64,000 bases of DNA from Hymenolepis diminuta (Eukaryota; Platyhelminthes; Cestoda; Cyclophyllidea; Hymenolepididae): contig CAADRB010000012.1 in the NCBI GenBank assembly GCA_900708905.1, forward strand, positions 2,781,394-2,845,393. Reading direction: 5' to 3'. Positions 37,420-50,900 of the stretch are shown piece after piece. Position 1 is the stretch's first letter. Every line of letters begins with the position of its first letter. A program made the position numbers and the translations under genes. A model generated the notes under the pieces. It did no database searches. It was not told the origin of the DNA and saw nothing but the letters and a program-made list of their open reading frames with translations.

Positions 37420-37700
37420 TGTCATAAATTTGCCTTCAAAATAGCTCGCCTATGCTCAAAGTAGCAAGAACAAAGAAAGTATCGACTGCACGCTATGGCT
37501 CATTGCCAAAATGCTTAGCCATTAAATACAATCAACGCCACGTTGCAGGAATATTGATCGCCGACTGACTGGGAGGACCTCTGCACGCACACCGCACTTG
37601 CTCACTACGCGATCGGTGTTACGGCCACACTTCCTAGAATGTTTAAGCCCACATGAGATTCTCTTGTTCAGCTTTGGTAGCTTTGTGAACTCCACCAGTA
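37420..37700. repeat. Diverged interspersed repeat, family C, copy 2
   Basis: Matches 5,580-5,872 in block order ('tagctcgcctatgctcaaag', 'ccattaaatacaa', 'ctttgtgaactccacca') with insertions, including a GC-richer patch at 37,560-37,625. Class unknown, possibly an old LTR. Confidence 0.4.
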
Positions 37701-39320
37701 TAAATTAGTTGCTGATGCATTTTTACGGAGCAGACGCATTTTTGTCTCGTTAGAGCATTCGAAAGAACCTTAATACACTCGGAATGGAGGAAAAAAGGAT
37801 TCAACAAGAAGAGATAACTTCAGAGGATCAGTAAACTCTTAATTATGAAAACATGAGTGACGTAATTGCGAAACCAAAGAACGTGCAATTCAGCTGGAGA
37901 CCTTCTCACTAATTAAGTATCCTTCAAAAGCATTTCTAATTTATGAGAATACTTAATGATAGATTTTCTGAAGATACAATCGGGAGATTTATTAGATTGA
38001 AAGATGTCGGGGTGAGTGAATAAGAAATTCTTAGGAAGACATCGGCATGGAAAATTGAAAAGCAGGTAACTTGTGCCATAAAGGTGCATGAAGAAGCATT
38101 TAAGATGCGAACGCAGGCTTGTTTATATTTCAATTCAAGGATCGGATTTTACTTCCAACCTGCATAGCCAAGAGAATGTGCAGGGATACATTATAAAGCT
38201 GCATGGATAAGCACATTTAAGACATCGTTAAAGGTAAGGTCGTATCGCTTTTTCTGCTTTGAAGTCTCTAACAAACATGCAGTTCAAATGACACCTTTTG
38301 ATTTTTAAGCATACCTTATAAGTATATAAGTATTGGGTATAAGCAAAATCTGTTATATTTCAACCAGTTGCTGTTGGAGCTCTACATATATTCAATGTGC
38401 CAACTTATCCATTTTTAAATGAGACTCTTTTAAAGAACCGTCATCATCACAAAGTACCACATATCGAGGAGCATTTGCAGACTTCAAGATAGAACTGAAC
38501 AAAGTTTAACCATGCCTTACCTCAATAAGAATCTTTAACAAGATATAATATAATGCGGAAAATTTCAAGTCACTGTTGCCGCTAGGACAGTTTGGAGGTG
38601 GTCGGAAAAGAAATCTCAAATTATTTATAAAATATTAAGTTTGTATACATAAGCGTTTTTTAATATGACTTAAGTAATGTCTACTTGATCATATCTTCGC
38701 ATTTTGATTGGTTGATGTGCTGTTTTCCATGTATACAACTGATTTGACTAAATGAAATGCCGTTGCCGTCTTATCGTTTAGTACTTCTGTCGCTAGCAGC
38801 ATTATTTATTAAATCGCAAATTCTCAACTTCATAGATTTGGATGATTTTATATATATTTATTTCTAAATTAAAAACTCACCTCATGGAAACTACATTGCG
38901 AATTCTCACAATTCTTATTTTATGTTGATATTGGTAAATTAATATAATTTAAAATTATCCGACAGATTTTTTTGTTTAAATCTATAATACAGGTGTAAAA
39001 AGCACACAGGATCCTAATTCTTGGTATTCCAGTTAAAGTTATGCATGAAATTTAGCCCTTCTAGGGAAAAGCCATTACCAAAATCAATAATGAACGTACC
39101 AGCCGTACGCAACCATTTTTGTACACTATTGAAACACTAACAAAAGAAATTGTATAATAGTTAAAATGCAATATGAAATTAATTTAGTACAATGCTTGTG
39201 CAAAATTTGAGTAAAACATAATCTAATTTTAAATTATTCCTAACCGTGTCCTTTTTAAACTAGTGCGAATTAAACAAATTTTGATTATTCCTCTAGTGGC
39301 TTGAATCCTTCTATTCGCCT
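37701..39320. other. AT-rich spacer downstream of the TMEM145-like gene
   Basis: No exon or repeat recognised. It presumably includes the 3' UTR of the gene that ends at 39,321. Confidence 0.4.
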
Positions 39321-42300
39321 TTACTGCATCAGTTTCTTTAAAAAGTTGGATTTCATATCTTTCTCAGACTGCTCATCCCTTCCTGGTGTCCTTGGTGTTT
39401 CAGTAGTTAATTTTGGAATCGCAGTATTTGATGTACTAGGGACAAGGCCATCCATTTTCGAGCTCTTCTTGCGAGGAGACTTGGTATCTATGGGAAGTTT
39501 AGGCACGGTAACTGGAGTTATGGAGGTCCGCGGAACTGGTGTCAAACTCGCCTCTTCATCATCTTGGTCTTCATAGGATCGAATAAAGATTTTCACAACA
39601 CTCGATGGCCAGAATATATACTAAACCGTAGAAATGGTTTTGTGAGATAATGTCTACTTATTATGCATAAGTAGAAATATTACTTACGAGTAAGAACACA
39701 TGAGCAGCGAGATCTGCAGTACTTGCAATTGATCTATGAAGGGCCAAGCGACGCCACAGAGCGATATAATCTCCGTTAATTATGAGAATAATCGGTAGAG
39801 TCCAGTACCAAACAGAATAGAAGCATATGATTGTGAGATAGAAGAGTCGTTTAGTTGGCCAGTGGGTATTTGTATACATAGCAATAAGCAGGAAGACCAA
39901 CCAGGCTCCAACATTCAAGGTTACCAAGGTGTATCCGGTTGGTGACTGGTAGATATATTTGGTTTGACCCGAATCAAAAGCCTGAAATATTATTACAAAG
40001 ACTATTAATTAACAAAGGCAGTAAACAAAGCAAAATTCGAATGATCAGAACACGTCCTTACTGAATCAAATAATGGTATTTAGTTTATATCAATAATAAA
40101 GTATTATCAAATAAACACCAAAACTAACGTAAAATTTTTAGTATTTTTTGTAATACCTAGGCTGCTTAAGATATTTCACTATTTACGCTTGTGACGCCGA
40201 AAAAAGGTTTTAATATCTGAAAACATAGGAATGACTATTTTGATATGTCCATAACGCATCTCAATGCGCCGTCGTTATGATGATACTTGTGCTGGAATTT
40301 TCAGCCCTGGAAACGCATAATAATGTCACCCCTTAGTGTTTGTATGCGGTGTTGGTTGTTATGTGATCGGCTAAAAGAGAGAGTGTGATCAAATAGTAAA
40401 AAATGGGCTTAATCTGTCTCTAACCTTCAAGTTGCCAGGGCAGTCCAGTATAGGGATCATGACAACGTATCGCCAAAAATGCGAAAGAAAATAACGGTTG
40501 ATCTATCTTAACGAAATTGTAAGCACAGTTATTATGCCAACAATAAAAATAAAAGTGCCTTTCCAATGGATAGTCTTAGCTAAAACAGGTGATAAACAAA
40601 TGGTGACACCGTAGTTCAGAAGTAAAAAACTGATTGTTCAGATTATATCCCTTCCCTCCAAGACTTAATAGTTAGGCGAATACAAGCCCATTTACCTGAC
40701 ATGTTAAAGGGTTAATATTTTTAAAAAATAAGTCGTATGATAAATATGCTTTCATTCGCACTTAAAAAATAACTAATTAATTTACTGAAAGTTAAAAGAT
40801 ATGAAGAAAAAAGTCATAGGAAATATTGGCAGTTAGAAAGTAGACGCTGAAGCCAAAACTAATGCCGATTCAAAAGAAATCCATAAAATTTTGAAAGTAT
40901 TGCCGAATGTCTGTTCTAAGATGAATATAGGTATATTAAAAGATATTCAAAGATTCTTTTATTAGGATGACAATACAAGTTCTGAATAGAAATTAACTGG
41001 GTTTTGAGGTTTTTAAAATTGTTGTGTGAAGTATGTCATACAAATACAGAAATTGCAGAGTCAGAAAATATAAGTTTAGGAATAAAATGTAACTGTTCAC
41101 GGAAACTAAGCAGTAGAAGAGCTTAATTTCAAGAGCTCGTTTTCCGCACAAAACTATTCGCAAATGGTCTTAACCACAGGTCTTTATGAAATATCAATAT
41201 CCTAATATCTCACAAGGTGTAAATCCCTGAAAGCCCAGTAAATAATAGGAAAATAATTTCCTGCTTGGGCTTTTATTCAAATGAAGAGGAATATCGGATT
41301 AATTTTACTTTAGCTTGGATGTTATAAAGACATTATTTTTTAAATTTCTATTAAATATGAATTACCAGGGTGGTGGTGAATCCACAGATCAGTTGAACGA
41401 GTCCATAAACAACAACCGTTGCTAGAACAACGACCTTCATTCGCTTTCCAGGATCCTTATTGACGATGCAGTATCCAGAGGCAAGGAGCAAAAGCAGGGC
41501 AGCAAGTGTACAATTTGTCGCACCCCCCATTGAGTCACCTAAAATTATGAGAAACATATAGATGTGATAAATGGATCAGAAATAAATATACATGTTAATT
41601 AAACGAAAATTATTTATTAGAAAGTAATTTCACAGTCTTAATAAAAGTGAACGCCTTGAAGAATAATGATAACCCATCGGTGATTAAAAGATCCATTTTA
41701 TCATTTATTTTATGAATGCATCCTCCTGTCTAATCACCCAATAATGGAAAATATTTCTTAAAGAAGTATTAAAGGCATAGTACTTACTAATAATCTCAAG
41801 CCAAAGTGGACGTCGACCGACGTTCGAGAGATGACCGAAACACATGAGAGCGAAAAGATGTTTCAGGAAAGCAAATAGCAGAACACAGAAGAAGAGTAGC
41901 AGAAGGTACCTCAAATGCCGTTTGTCTTTATTCATAACTGCAAAGTCCAAATATACGTACGCTTTGAGATAAGCAACACGTTAAATACATTGTGACCAGA
42001 TACTTTAGCCACGGCAACAAAATACTCATAATGATACTATCCACGAAGTCTCTGTGTACTCATCCCAAAAAATACTTGGTGACGTTTGCAATCACTGTTA
42101 ATCAGAAGCTAGATTCAAATATTAAGTTCCATTTAAAAATGTACCTTGTTATTTATGGCAGAGAATGTTGTAAATATTACTAAGAAATTAATGTATGTAT
42201 ACCTTGTTATTATTATGTCAAACAATGATGGACTTAGATTAACGTTCTACAATTTGGATGTGAGAATAGTCCCAGCTTCATATGTATGTCCTTGGATTTA

Positions 42301-43217
42301 ATCAAAATAAAAATTAAAAAGTTAATTTCTATACTATTTTTATGAATGCCAATTATTTGTATCAAGCTTTTCCGTCTAAACTTACTCGCAATCCAACCGC
42401 CGATGAATAGAGAAGCGATTGATGTGACCCAGAAAATTAAGACAGTTTCTAAGCTGCCTATAAATGTTTTAAAAATTATTAGATAATTATTACTTCAATG
42501 AATTTAATTCAATTTTAGAAAAATATACCAAAATCATCGAGTGAAAAGTGTCTTCTGAAAATATTTCCATCACCTTTCCCATTTTGCATTTCTAGCCGGT
42601 AATAAACAGGCTGGGGGTTCCCGTTACCGTTTTCTTTAAATAATTCCTACATGCAATTAAGACATGATTAAGGGGCATTAAGTTACTTTGCAGTTATCAA
42701 GAGCAAAGAAGAACCAGGAAATTTTTCCAGGAGTGAAGGTAATTTTTGGAGATTTACAATAGATCCAATTCGGAGAAGTTTCGGGATTGGAACGATAGAG
42801 GGAAAACACAGCCTGAAGAATGCTTGAGTGGTGACTTTCGAGTGGAAATGTGTACAATTGACGAGGGTAGTCATGACGAGAGTGATTCCGATACGGGGAT
42901 GTTATTTCAACCATTGACTCAACCATGCCACTTTCAGCCTCCCGAAAATCAGGTAATTCGAAGGGATGTGCAAAATTGCGAAGATCTACATGTTCACACC
43001 AAGCACTATCCTCGGCGGAAAGATGAAACTTTTGATTTGGGGAAAAACTCTGCAGTAGAGTTAGCTTCTCTTCACATGTCTAAATGCTATAAAAATGCAA
43101 ACTTGGGCTAACCATTTTTGAAGTGTAAGCAACGTCCCATATCTCTGGAGCATTCCAGTAGGCGTTAAGAGATAATACTCCCAGAATCTGTATAAAGTAT
43201 GATAATTGGAATTTCAT
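39321..43217 (-). CDS. TMEM145/GPR180-family seven-transmembrane protein (complete)
   Basis: Eight exons, 5' to 3': 43,217-43,113; 43,079-42,687; 42,646-42,529; 42,457-42,386; 41,937-41,788; 41,538-41,366; 39,981-39,688; 39,620-39,321. They sum to exactly 535 codons with the stop (534 aa; human TMEM145 is about 490). The ATG at 43,217 opens a signal peptide (MKFQLSYFIQILGVLSLNAY). The extracellular part ends with ISWFFFALDNC, VYYRLEMQNG and RRHFSLDDFGSLET, the segment that precedes TM1 in this family. TM1 is around residues 208-228, six more helices follow to about 435, and the cytosolic tail is rich in P, T, S and K. The domain is the GpcrRhopsn4/GPR180-like fold, not a classical rhodopsin receptor; family members act in secretory traffic or signalling. 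Introns 1 and 2 are only 33 and 40 bp. TMEM145 against GPR180 orthology is not settled. Confidence 0.85.
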
Positions 43218-44937
43218 ATTACTTCAGGATATACGACCTCAAATTTGAAAAGACTGTCGTATTCGTGATAACAAAATCTGGATACATAATTCAAGTTCTA
43301 ATATTATGTTAACAACAAACAAAACTAAAAATATTACTTCATAATGATAAAGTTTGCCTTCATATATAATTGCTGCATTTTCTTTCATAAGAACTATGAA
43401 GAATAACACAGATACGAATCTGCTCATCATTATAAATCGAAAAACCACTTGTAATTAAGGTCTTTCGTCGAGGATCCATGGTGATTTAAAACACAGCATG
43501 CAAATTATGGTATGTACATTTATCTCACTAAGACCAATAAAATAAAAAAATTTACATTTTTTGTACATATGGTTAAATTCATGTCGGTACCCTCTCCACC
43601 CAAAAATAAACATAAATTTTCTTGTCAAAGATTTTAGAATTATACTTAAGTTAAATTTCAAATGAAATTCGCTTTACCATTTTACGTTAAATATAGTTCA
43701 ATTTTTTCCTAAATTATCTAATCTGGTGCGCTCAATCTATTTCTGAGTAAATGAATTCGCTCTGATATTCAATGATTACTCCCTTAATTATATTTCTTGT
43801 ACCCTCAATGTAGTCCTTGAATGCTATCGTGTCATGGTTTTTATCAGTGTTCACTAATTTTGGTTAATTATACCAACCTTCTTTCTCTGACGGCTAAACA
43901 GAGAATCATCTACTCAACCCACTTAAATGTTTACTATGCAAATGTTTCTATAGAAATATTTGTTCAGAATTGTGCTATAATAAGTGCTTGGTTCGTTTCA
44001 GCATCTAAAATGCAAACATCTGATCCGTTTCGTCTCGAAATGATAAAGATAATCAAAATTAGGAACGAAATACAAACGAATTAATAATTATCACACTTAC
44101 ATTGCGTGCTTAATTTATCTAGTCATCTTTATGAATTTGAATGTCATACCCCCATCATTCAAGTATATCGAATCCAACCAGAAACATCCATGAGAGAAAA
44201 GCTCGAACTACCGACTGTTTATCCAATAAAATTTGTACCCGACCAGATTCATGCTGATGAAATTTAAATCAAAGGATGACCCAGAGGGAAATAACGATAA
44301 GAAGTGACGGGAATTGACTCTTCCTAACTGACTCACTTTAACGTTTTCTTAATAGAATCCACATTTCCCAACCCGATGGCAATATCCAGAAAGGTAAATG
44401 AAGCCATATAAATAGCGTTTCTATTTCCACTATAATTTAGTAATACCGGTAGGTAGACGGCCGTAGGTCGGAACACAGGGAGAGATAAATATTAGAAATA
44501 TCCAGGTCGAAAATTTGAGACACCAAAATTAGTAGGGAGGCTAATAGAGACAACCTTTCACAGACTCCTCTTTTCTTCCATAAATAACGGATCCAACGAA
44601 GAAAACGAATGCAACCAAGAGCCAGTGACAACGGAAGAAAATTGAATGAAAGCAGGTGAGATGTAGATTTCTAATTCTCTAACGCAACCACACTCACCAC
44701 TCGTGTATAAACTTTAAGGAAGAGGGGAGCATATACTAGTTATTATTTAATGGCCTCTAACCAGAAGGTGGAGAGTTTATGAATTTTTGCTCATAGTCGG
44801 GCAGAAATGAAGCCTTGAGATTAGGGTCAAACAATCAAACTCTGAAAAGAGGACAGGGACGGGGAAGGAGAATTAATTTGAGCAGATAGCAATAACTGTT
44901 TGCGTTTAAGATGGGGGAAAATGACCGTCCACCTTGA
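43218..44937. other. Intergenic spacer between two minus-strand genes
   Basis: Should hold the 3' UTR of the SLC4 gene and the promoter of the TMEM145-like gene. No further exon with splice sites and family resemblance was seen. Confidence 0.5.
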
Positions 44938-47900
44938 TTAGTTGACCATGCCCGAGTTTTTCCTGGAGGAATCGGGTGAGCCCTGGTGCGAGGGAGGGTT
45001 GATTTTTATCTCCGGAGCGGAGAGCTGAGCAGTTTGAGAAGGAGGAGCTGTTGAAGAAGTTGTACCTCCTGCCATTGCCTGGTCAGTCTCGTTAGAGTGG
45101 AAAAGAACGGCAATATCTCGGCCAATTGCTCCATCAAAGTCAGACGAAAAGAGACGAAGAGCTCTGAATCGATGTCCACCCAGACTACCACGACGGGAAT
45201 CGCTTGTTTCTGTTCCACTGCCACCACTATCTCTACCATGACCATGCTGGCGCTTATCCTTCTTTTTGCGATCCCGGCGCCTATAAAATGATAATTGTTA
45301 TTTTGTAGTTTTCATCAAAAGTCAATAAATATTATAAAATTAGTATATTATTAATATATGCTGTTCATAATTAGTGACTCGCCTTTTCCTGTTGTCGTCA
45401 TCTCCTTGATTGACCAAACCGATGCCGGAAAGTTGTCTCCAAATCAACGTCTTCGAGACCTCTTCACTCACACTAAATGGCTGAAAGATGTAAAGCATAA
45501 GGCGACATTACTACGGTTAAACTGTCAGGTTTTAAGGCAGAACATTTGGGGATTACTTGTCTTTTGGTAAAAATTGAGAAAAATGAGACAGATGACGTTT
45601 GATTTTAATGAAACATCAGGAGCAACGAGTAATACGAATGATAACAAAAATCAAGACATACCTTATCATCTAGGTTGAGAATAAGAGGTTGAGAGAGAGG
45701 CAACGAGTCCTATAGAGAAAAAGATGCAATAAAAAATTCAGCTTCACGGAACTCGTCCTATTTTTCGAAACTTCACCAGCCATATATATCAGTAATTGAA
45801 AAGTGGTCACCGTAGATCTGTACACAATTCTATTATGAACCTATGCTGGATCTGCAAATATTCAAATCATTAACTCACTTGTTGAAAGCAATCGACTTCT
45901 CCTCTCAGGTTCAGAGGTTGAGTAAAAGTATAAGCACTACAGCTAACCATGGCCTACTGAAGTTTAATACTCCTGGTCTTACTTTTCAATAAGAGTGCAA
46001 AATTAGGTGCCTTAAGTTTACAAAATTAATAATACTTCTCGTAAGAGTCGTTTAATAAGCATTTTCAATACGATCGACTCTACTTAAATTCGAATTCAAA
46101 TCATATGACGCCTCTTTTTAGGTCTAACCAAACTGCCTGATTTCATCCAAGAGTACCTCGAAATGATACACAAAATAACTAGATAAATACAAATATGCCT
46201 TATAAACAGCCTTATGCCTTTTTCACCTATCCAAAAAAACCCTGCCTGTTGACTTATACCAGCAGTCCACTTCCCGTATGTTCAATCTCTCCGCTTTATC
46301 CATTTTCTTCTCCCAAAACATAAATATCTAGTAAAAAACGCCGTCTCTTTCTTATATTGACGTGGTGAGAATTGTGAAAGTTTTGAACAGTACCAGCTCA
46401 GTAAGTATGGTACATTTTTATTAAACTTTACGGAATGCCAGCGGACTCACCTTACTGCTGAAGTCTGTTGCAGAAGCATAGCGTTTGGTTTGACCACCAG
46501 ATGTGTCTTCTTCTTTCCTTCTAGAACAAGAGCTTTCAGGGAGAATATCATCCAACCAATACAACTCCTCTTGTGAGAAGACGAAATCCAGCCCACGGCG
46601 CACGAAACACATGGCAAGAACCTGGGTAAAGTAGCACGTCACTTAAATCTACTAAGTATTTAATAAGGAAAACTTGACTCTTGAGGGAAAACGAACCATT
46701 AGAGGAAAGAGAATAGAAATCTGGGGAATTGATTTGATGACGTAGAGAAGAATAAGGCACAACACTTGAATGGCAGTGAAGAGATGAATACGTCCAAGGC
46801 GAACATGTCTACAATATTAGGCAAGAATTCTGATGATTACTTCATCCTACTTATAATCCAATGAGTAAATGAAAAGAAAATATACCTAAGGTAGGTGTAG
46901 TCAGGCTGATATTTTGCAGGGGTAAAGAAGAGACTCACACGTTCCATAAGCTGGAGACCATTTAAAGAGGTGAAACCCATTAGCAAGAAAACTCCGTAAA
47001 GAACTGCCATTGGAATACGCTGATAAGAAAAATGTGACATTCAGTAAGACCAATGTTGAAAGAATTAAATCTGAAATTTCACTAACTTTATCAAAAATTG
47101 ATGCCGTTTTTAAGTTTATTCACAGTTCTGTCCCTAATTTTGTCCAAATTCACATTCTTTTGTATATGTTTAATTAAATTCCAGTTTCTTAAACGATTTT
47201 AGGGCTCTGTCTCCATATCCCTCTATTAGAAATTTGACATGGCTATCGGACATGACAGTTCACATAAGTAATCAATTAACTGAACATTGGCGATTCTCAT
47301 ACTTTCCCAGCTTAGGCTCCAATCAATTATCGCGTACTCTTTCAAAATAGTTGGCAAGACTTGCCCTCTACTAATTATTATTAAAAAGTAGGTCTACTTT
47401 TTTGTCAATCAATCCTGCGTTTATTTTCAGCTGAAGCCCTATGGTGAAGCGGTGGTAATTTAGTTTAGGCGTATTACGGTCCATCTCATAGTCGTTCATG
47501 TGAGCCTCTTTAACAGAAATTTTAACTGAAACAGAAATATATTTAGTCTGCTTTTACCTTTTCTGATAAAAATAGGTACTTCAAGATGAATGGAATCGAT
47601 GGAATTCTATCGCTTAATGATAACGACCCTTGTTTGGAAGTTATCACTTCAAAACTTACACTAAGAACTGATGACATGAAAACTGAGAGGCCAATGAAGA
47701 GGAAAATGAAGAATCCAGTAATTCTCTGTTCACGACATCCCAAAAAAATTGGACGTTCCCCGGGAGCGGCTGATTCCGATTCCTTCTTCAAAGAGATGAC
47801 ATGGTTGATTGACAACACCGTGGCAGCTACGAACCATGGAATTCCAAGCACCGAATTAACAGCGATTGTTATTGTAACAATAAGGAGATCCAAATGATAG

Positions 47901-50900
47901 CCAGCTCCTTTCTAAATTAGACAGCAGCAAATTCAGTTATATGGGTCCTGTAAACTACTGATAATTAATAAGCAGGGAGATGGAAAGTTTTACTCTAAGT
48001 TTGTTCTCACGACGATTAACAATGACTGCAGTGATCTGTTGGTCCATAAAAATGAGAATAACGGCCAACAAAGCAGGTCCAATAGCTGCTAAAGATGTCC
48101 ACCAAGGATTTCCATTGAAGGGCGGAATAATCCATCCACGTTTCTACCAAGTAAAAAAAAATGAGTTTTAAACAAACATCTTTTGAATTAGGTATTTCAG
48201 CAGCTGAGAAAAGAACATACGTTATAACCGAGAGTGGGCTCAAACGAGATAGGAACAAGAAGTTTAGGTGTGTGGAGACCGGTGAAGTAATCGATTAGAC
48301 TGCAGATGATAATAGCAATCAGAACCGCGAAATCGGATATCAGAGAACGAACCTATAAAATTGACAAGGTATTACTACATGAATCTCAAATAATTCATTT
48401 GGAGCCTTATCAAGACGCAGAAAACTTACACGAGATGGGAAGAATCCAGAGTTTCGAAGACTCCTTAAACCGTAGGAGAGAATGAAGCACAGAGCCGTCA
48501 GAAGAATGCAGAAGAAAAAGATATCCGGAGCATAGAATCCTTCGCATGCTTTGTGATTCCAAACACCATGGAGGATTTTACACTGCTTCTGAGCCTCCAT
48601 CGAACCCCAGCTATAGTAATTTTCATTCAAGCGATCCCAATCTATTGTCTAAATTAGTAACAGCAGATTATTAAAACCCGAACACATACGCCTCCTGAAA
48701 TATGGCTTAAGTAGTATGAACTCACTCCATTTTCATTAGCATGGTGATGAGCGTCAGTATCGTTAGTTCCAACGAAGGGCAGATCAAGAATTGGATATTC
48801 ATCCTTTGCACGATCCAAAAATTCCTTATCTGTGTAATTATCGGGTTTGATGCACCTGCAATCCACAGGTGGTGCGTGGAATGGCTTCCAATCACTAAAA
48901 AATGTTAACACATTTACTATTTAATACATACAAGTAGGGAGTTTTACACATAACGAAACCTACAGATTAACCGGAAACTTGTAAGAGATAGAGTAGGTCT
49001 TTTTAATGGCCTCGAAGATGAAGATTAGGGCAATAAGCAGAGCGAAGGATTCTTCGGTGAAACGAGTGATGAATCTAACTAGCGCAGACAGATCAAAGGC
49101 GACCATAATGAAGAGGAAAGCAGCGACCCACATCCCGATCCAGAAACGGAAAGAGAGATAGGACCATCGATTCGATCTATAGCATAATACTCGATTATTT
49201 AAAATACTAAATGCACACCATTGAGCTTCCTGCCAACTATATTGCTAGGTAAGTCTAGAGTGTATACGCATTATACATATGCTACGGAAATGATTAATAA
49301 GAACTTGGATGGATAGTGGACTTACTCGCAGAGACGGTAGATAATGCTTTCAAAGACAAGTACCGGTCCGGTACTGCCCATAATTGTGAGAGGTTGCCCA
49401 GCGAATAGCGCATAGAGAATGCCGACAACTGCACCAGAAAGGATAGATTCCATGGTACCCTTCACGGAATAAGGAGTTTGAAAAAAAACCACAGTTGAAA
49501 AACATATATATCTATATGTAAGTGGCGTATATATCCATTCAATTGGCATGAGCAAAAATAGCGTTAAATAACGAGCAATTCAAGTAGAAGAACCAACAAA
49601 ACATGTAGCAGAGAATAAAACGAGTCAGCTCATATGCCTTACCGACGAGTTTAGCATTTCTTAATCTGATTGGCATAATAATAGTTAGTTCAAGCACAGC
49701 ATTAAGTTGGTTTTGCTATGACAAGTTACAAATTGGTAGTGCCCGAAGTAACTTGAGGCTACTGCTCAACCATAGACATACCACAGCCACAGTGCTTACA
49801 TAATACAGTACTACAATCTAAAGAAAGTTACGAATCGCTTTTCATCCCTATACAATTGAAGTATAAGTAGCTAAAGCTCAAAACACAAAGTTAGTAAAAC
49901 GTTTTTTCTAATAAAATCAAACCGTTGTATAGCAGGTAAGAGAACAGAAAAGATGTATAAGAGGGGAAAATAATGTAAGTGAAAGTGGAACATTGTTTAT
50001 TAAATATCTCCATTAATAGTATTTTAGAAAAAAAACTTCAACTGAACTAACGACATTAGCTATTTTAGGCGCAAAATACAAAGATTCGGATGTCGATTAG
50101 TACTCAAATTAAAGAGAATTTCTTAATTTGAAGATTCAAAGTGTAGAAATTTAATTATTTCTGACAATATTTACAGTTTTACACCTCTCCGCCCAAGTCA
50201 TTTACCTGATATAAATTTTCTGTGACTATATCAATGGAAGACTCTAAAACGAAATGTGACAGACTAATTGTCTCCCCTTAACATTTTTTGCCTTGTCTAC
50301 ACCAAAATCCTCTTATTTATCCGCTTTGCTCAGAAACGGAAAAAATGTGACACAAAGTTGGCCATCATCTCCGACCATAAACAGATCTCGAGATCAACAA
50401 CAATATAGAAATCCTACCAAATGGACTCAAATATTCTATCTGGAGTGTTATATCTATGCAACTTACTTGAATAATTCCTTTAATACAATCAGTTGATCTA
50501 TAGCAACTTTTTACAACGTTATAATACCATAAATTTTAAACCGGAAGCCGATATATTTTAATAATTGATCAGCTATTTGTTTCTCTAACAAGAAATAAAT
50601 TTATATACTCAGGAAAAAGTACGGGCACACCCATGACGTATATTCTGGCCTGAGCAGCTGAATACAGAACTTTCAGCAGAAACCTGTCACCTCATTATAA
50701 AAAAAAGTTGAACAAATACAACCGGTCAGTAAATTTTCTAGTTCTCATCTATATTTTGTCTGCAGTAAGTATATTCCACCACTTTTATAAAATTCAAGAG
50801 TTAGTATCAAAGTTAGATGAATACGACTGATTTTGAAAATCTTGAATTATACCATCTAATCGCTCTTTAAATATAAAGATGGGAGTTGTGCGACCATCAA

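Noticed and set aside
42746..43111. 121-codon plus-strand ORF
   Set aside because: Antisense to exon 2 of the TMEM145-like gene, whose minus frame joins seven other exons in phase.
45006..45245. Alternative minus- and plus-strand frames over the last SLC4 exon
   Set aside because: They are repeats-of-Q/L or T-rich frames; the phase set by the preceding exons gives a different, basic frame ending at 44,938.
47586..47897. 103-codon plus-strand ORF
   Set aside because: Antisense to an SLC4 membrane exon with unmistakable family motifs.
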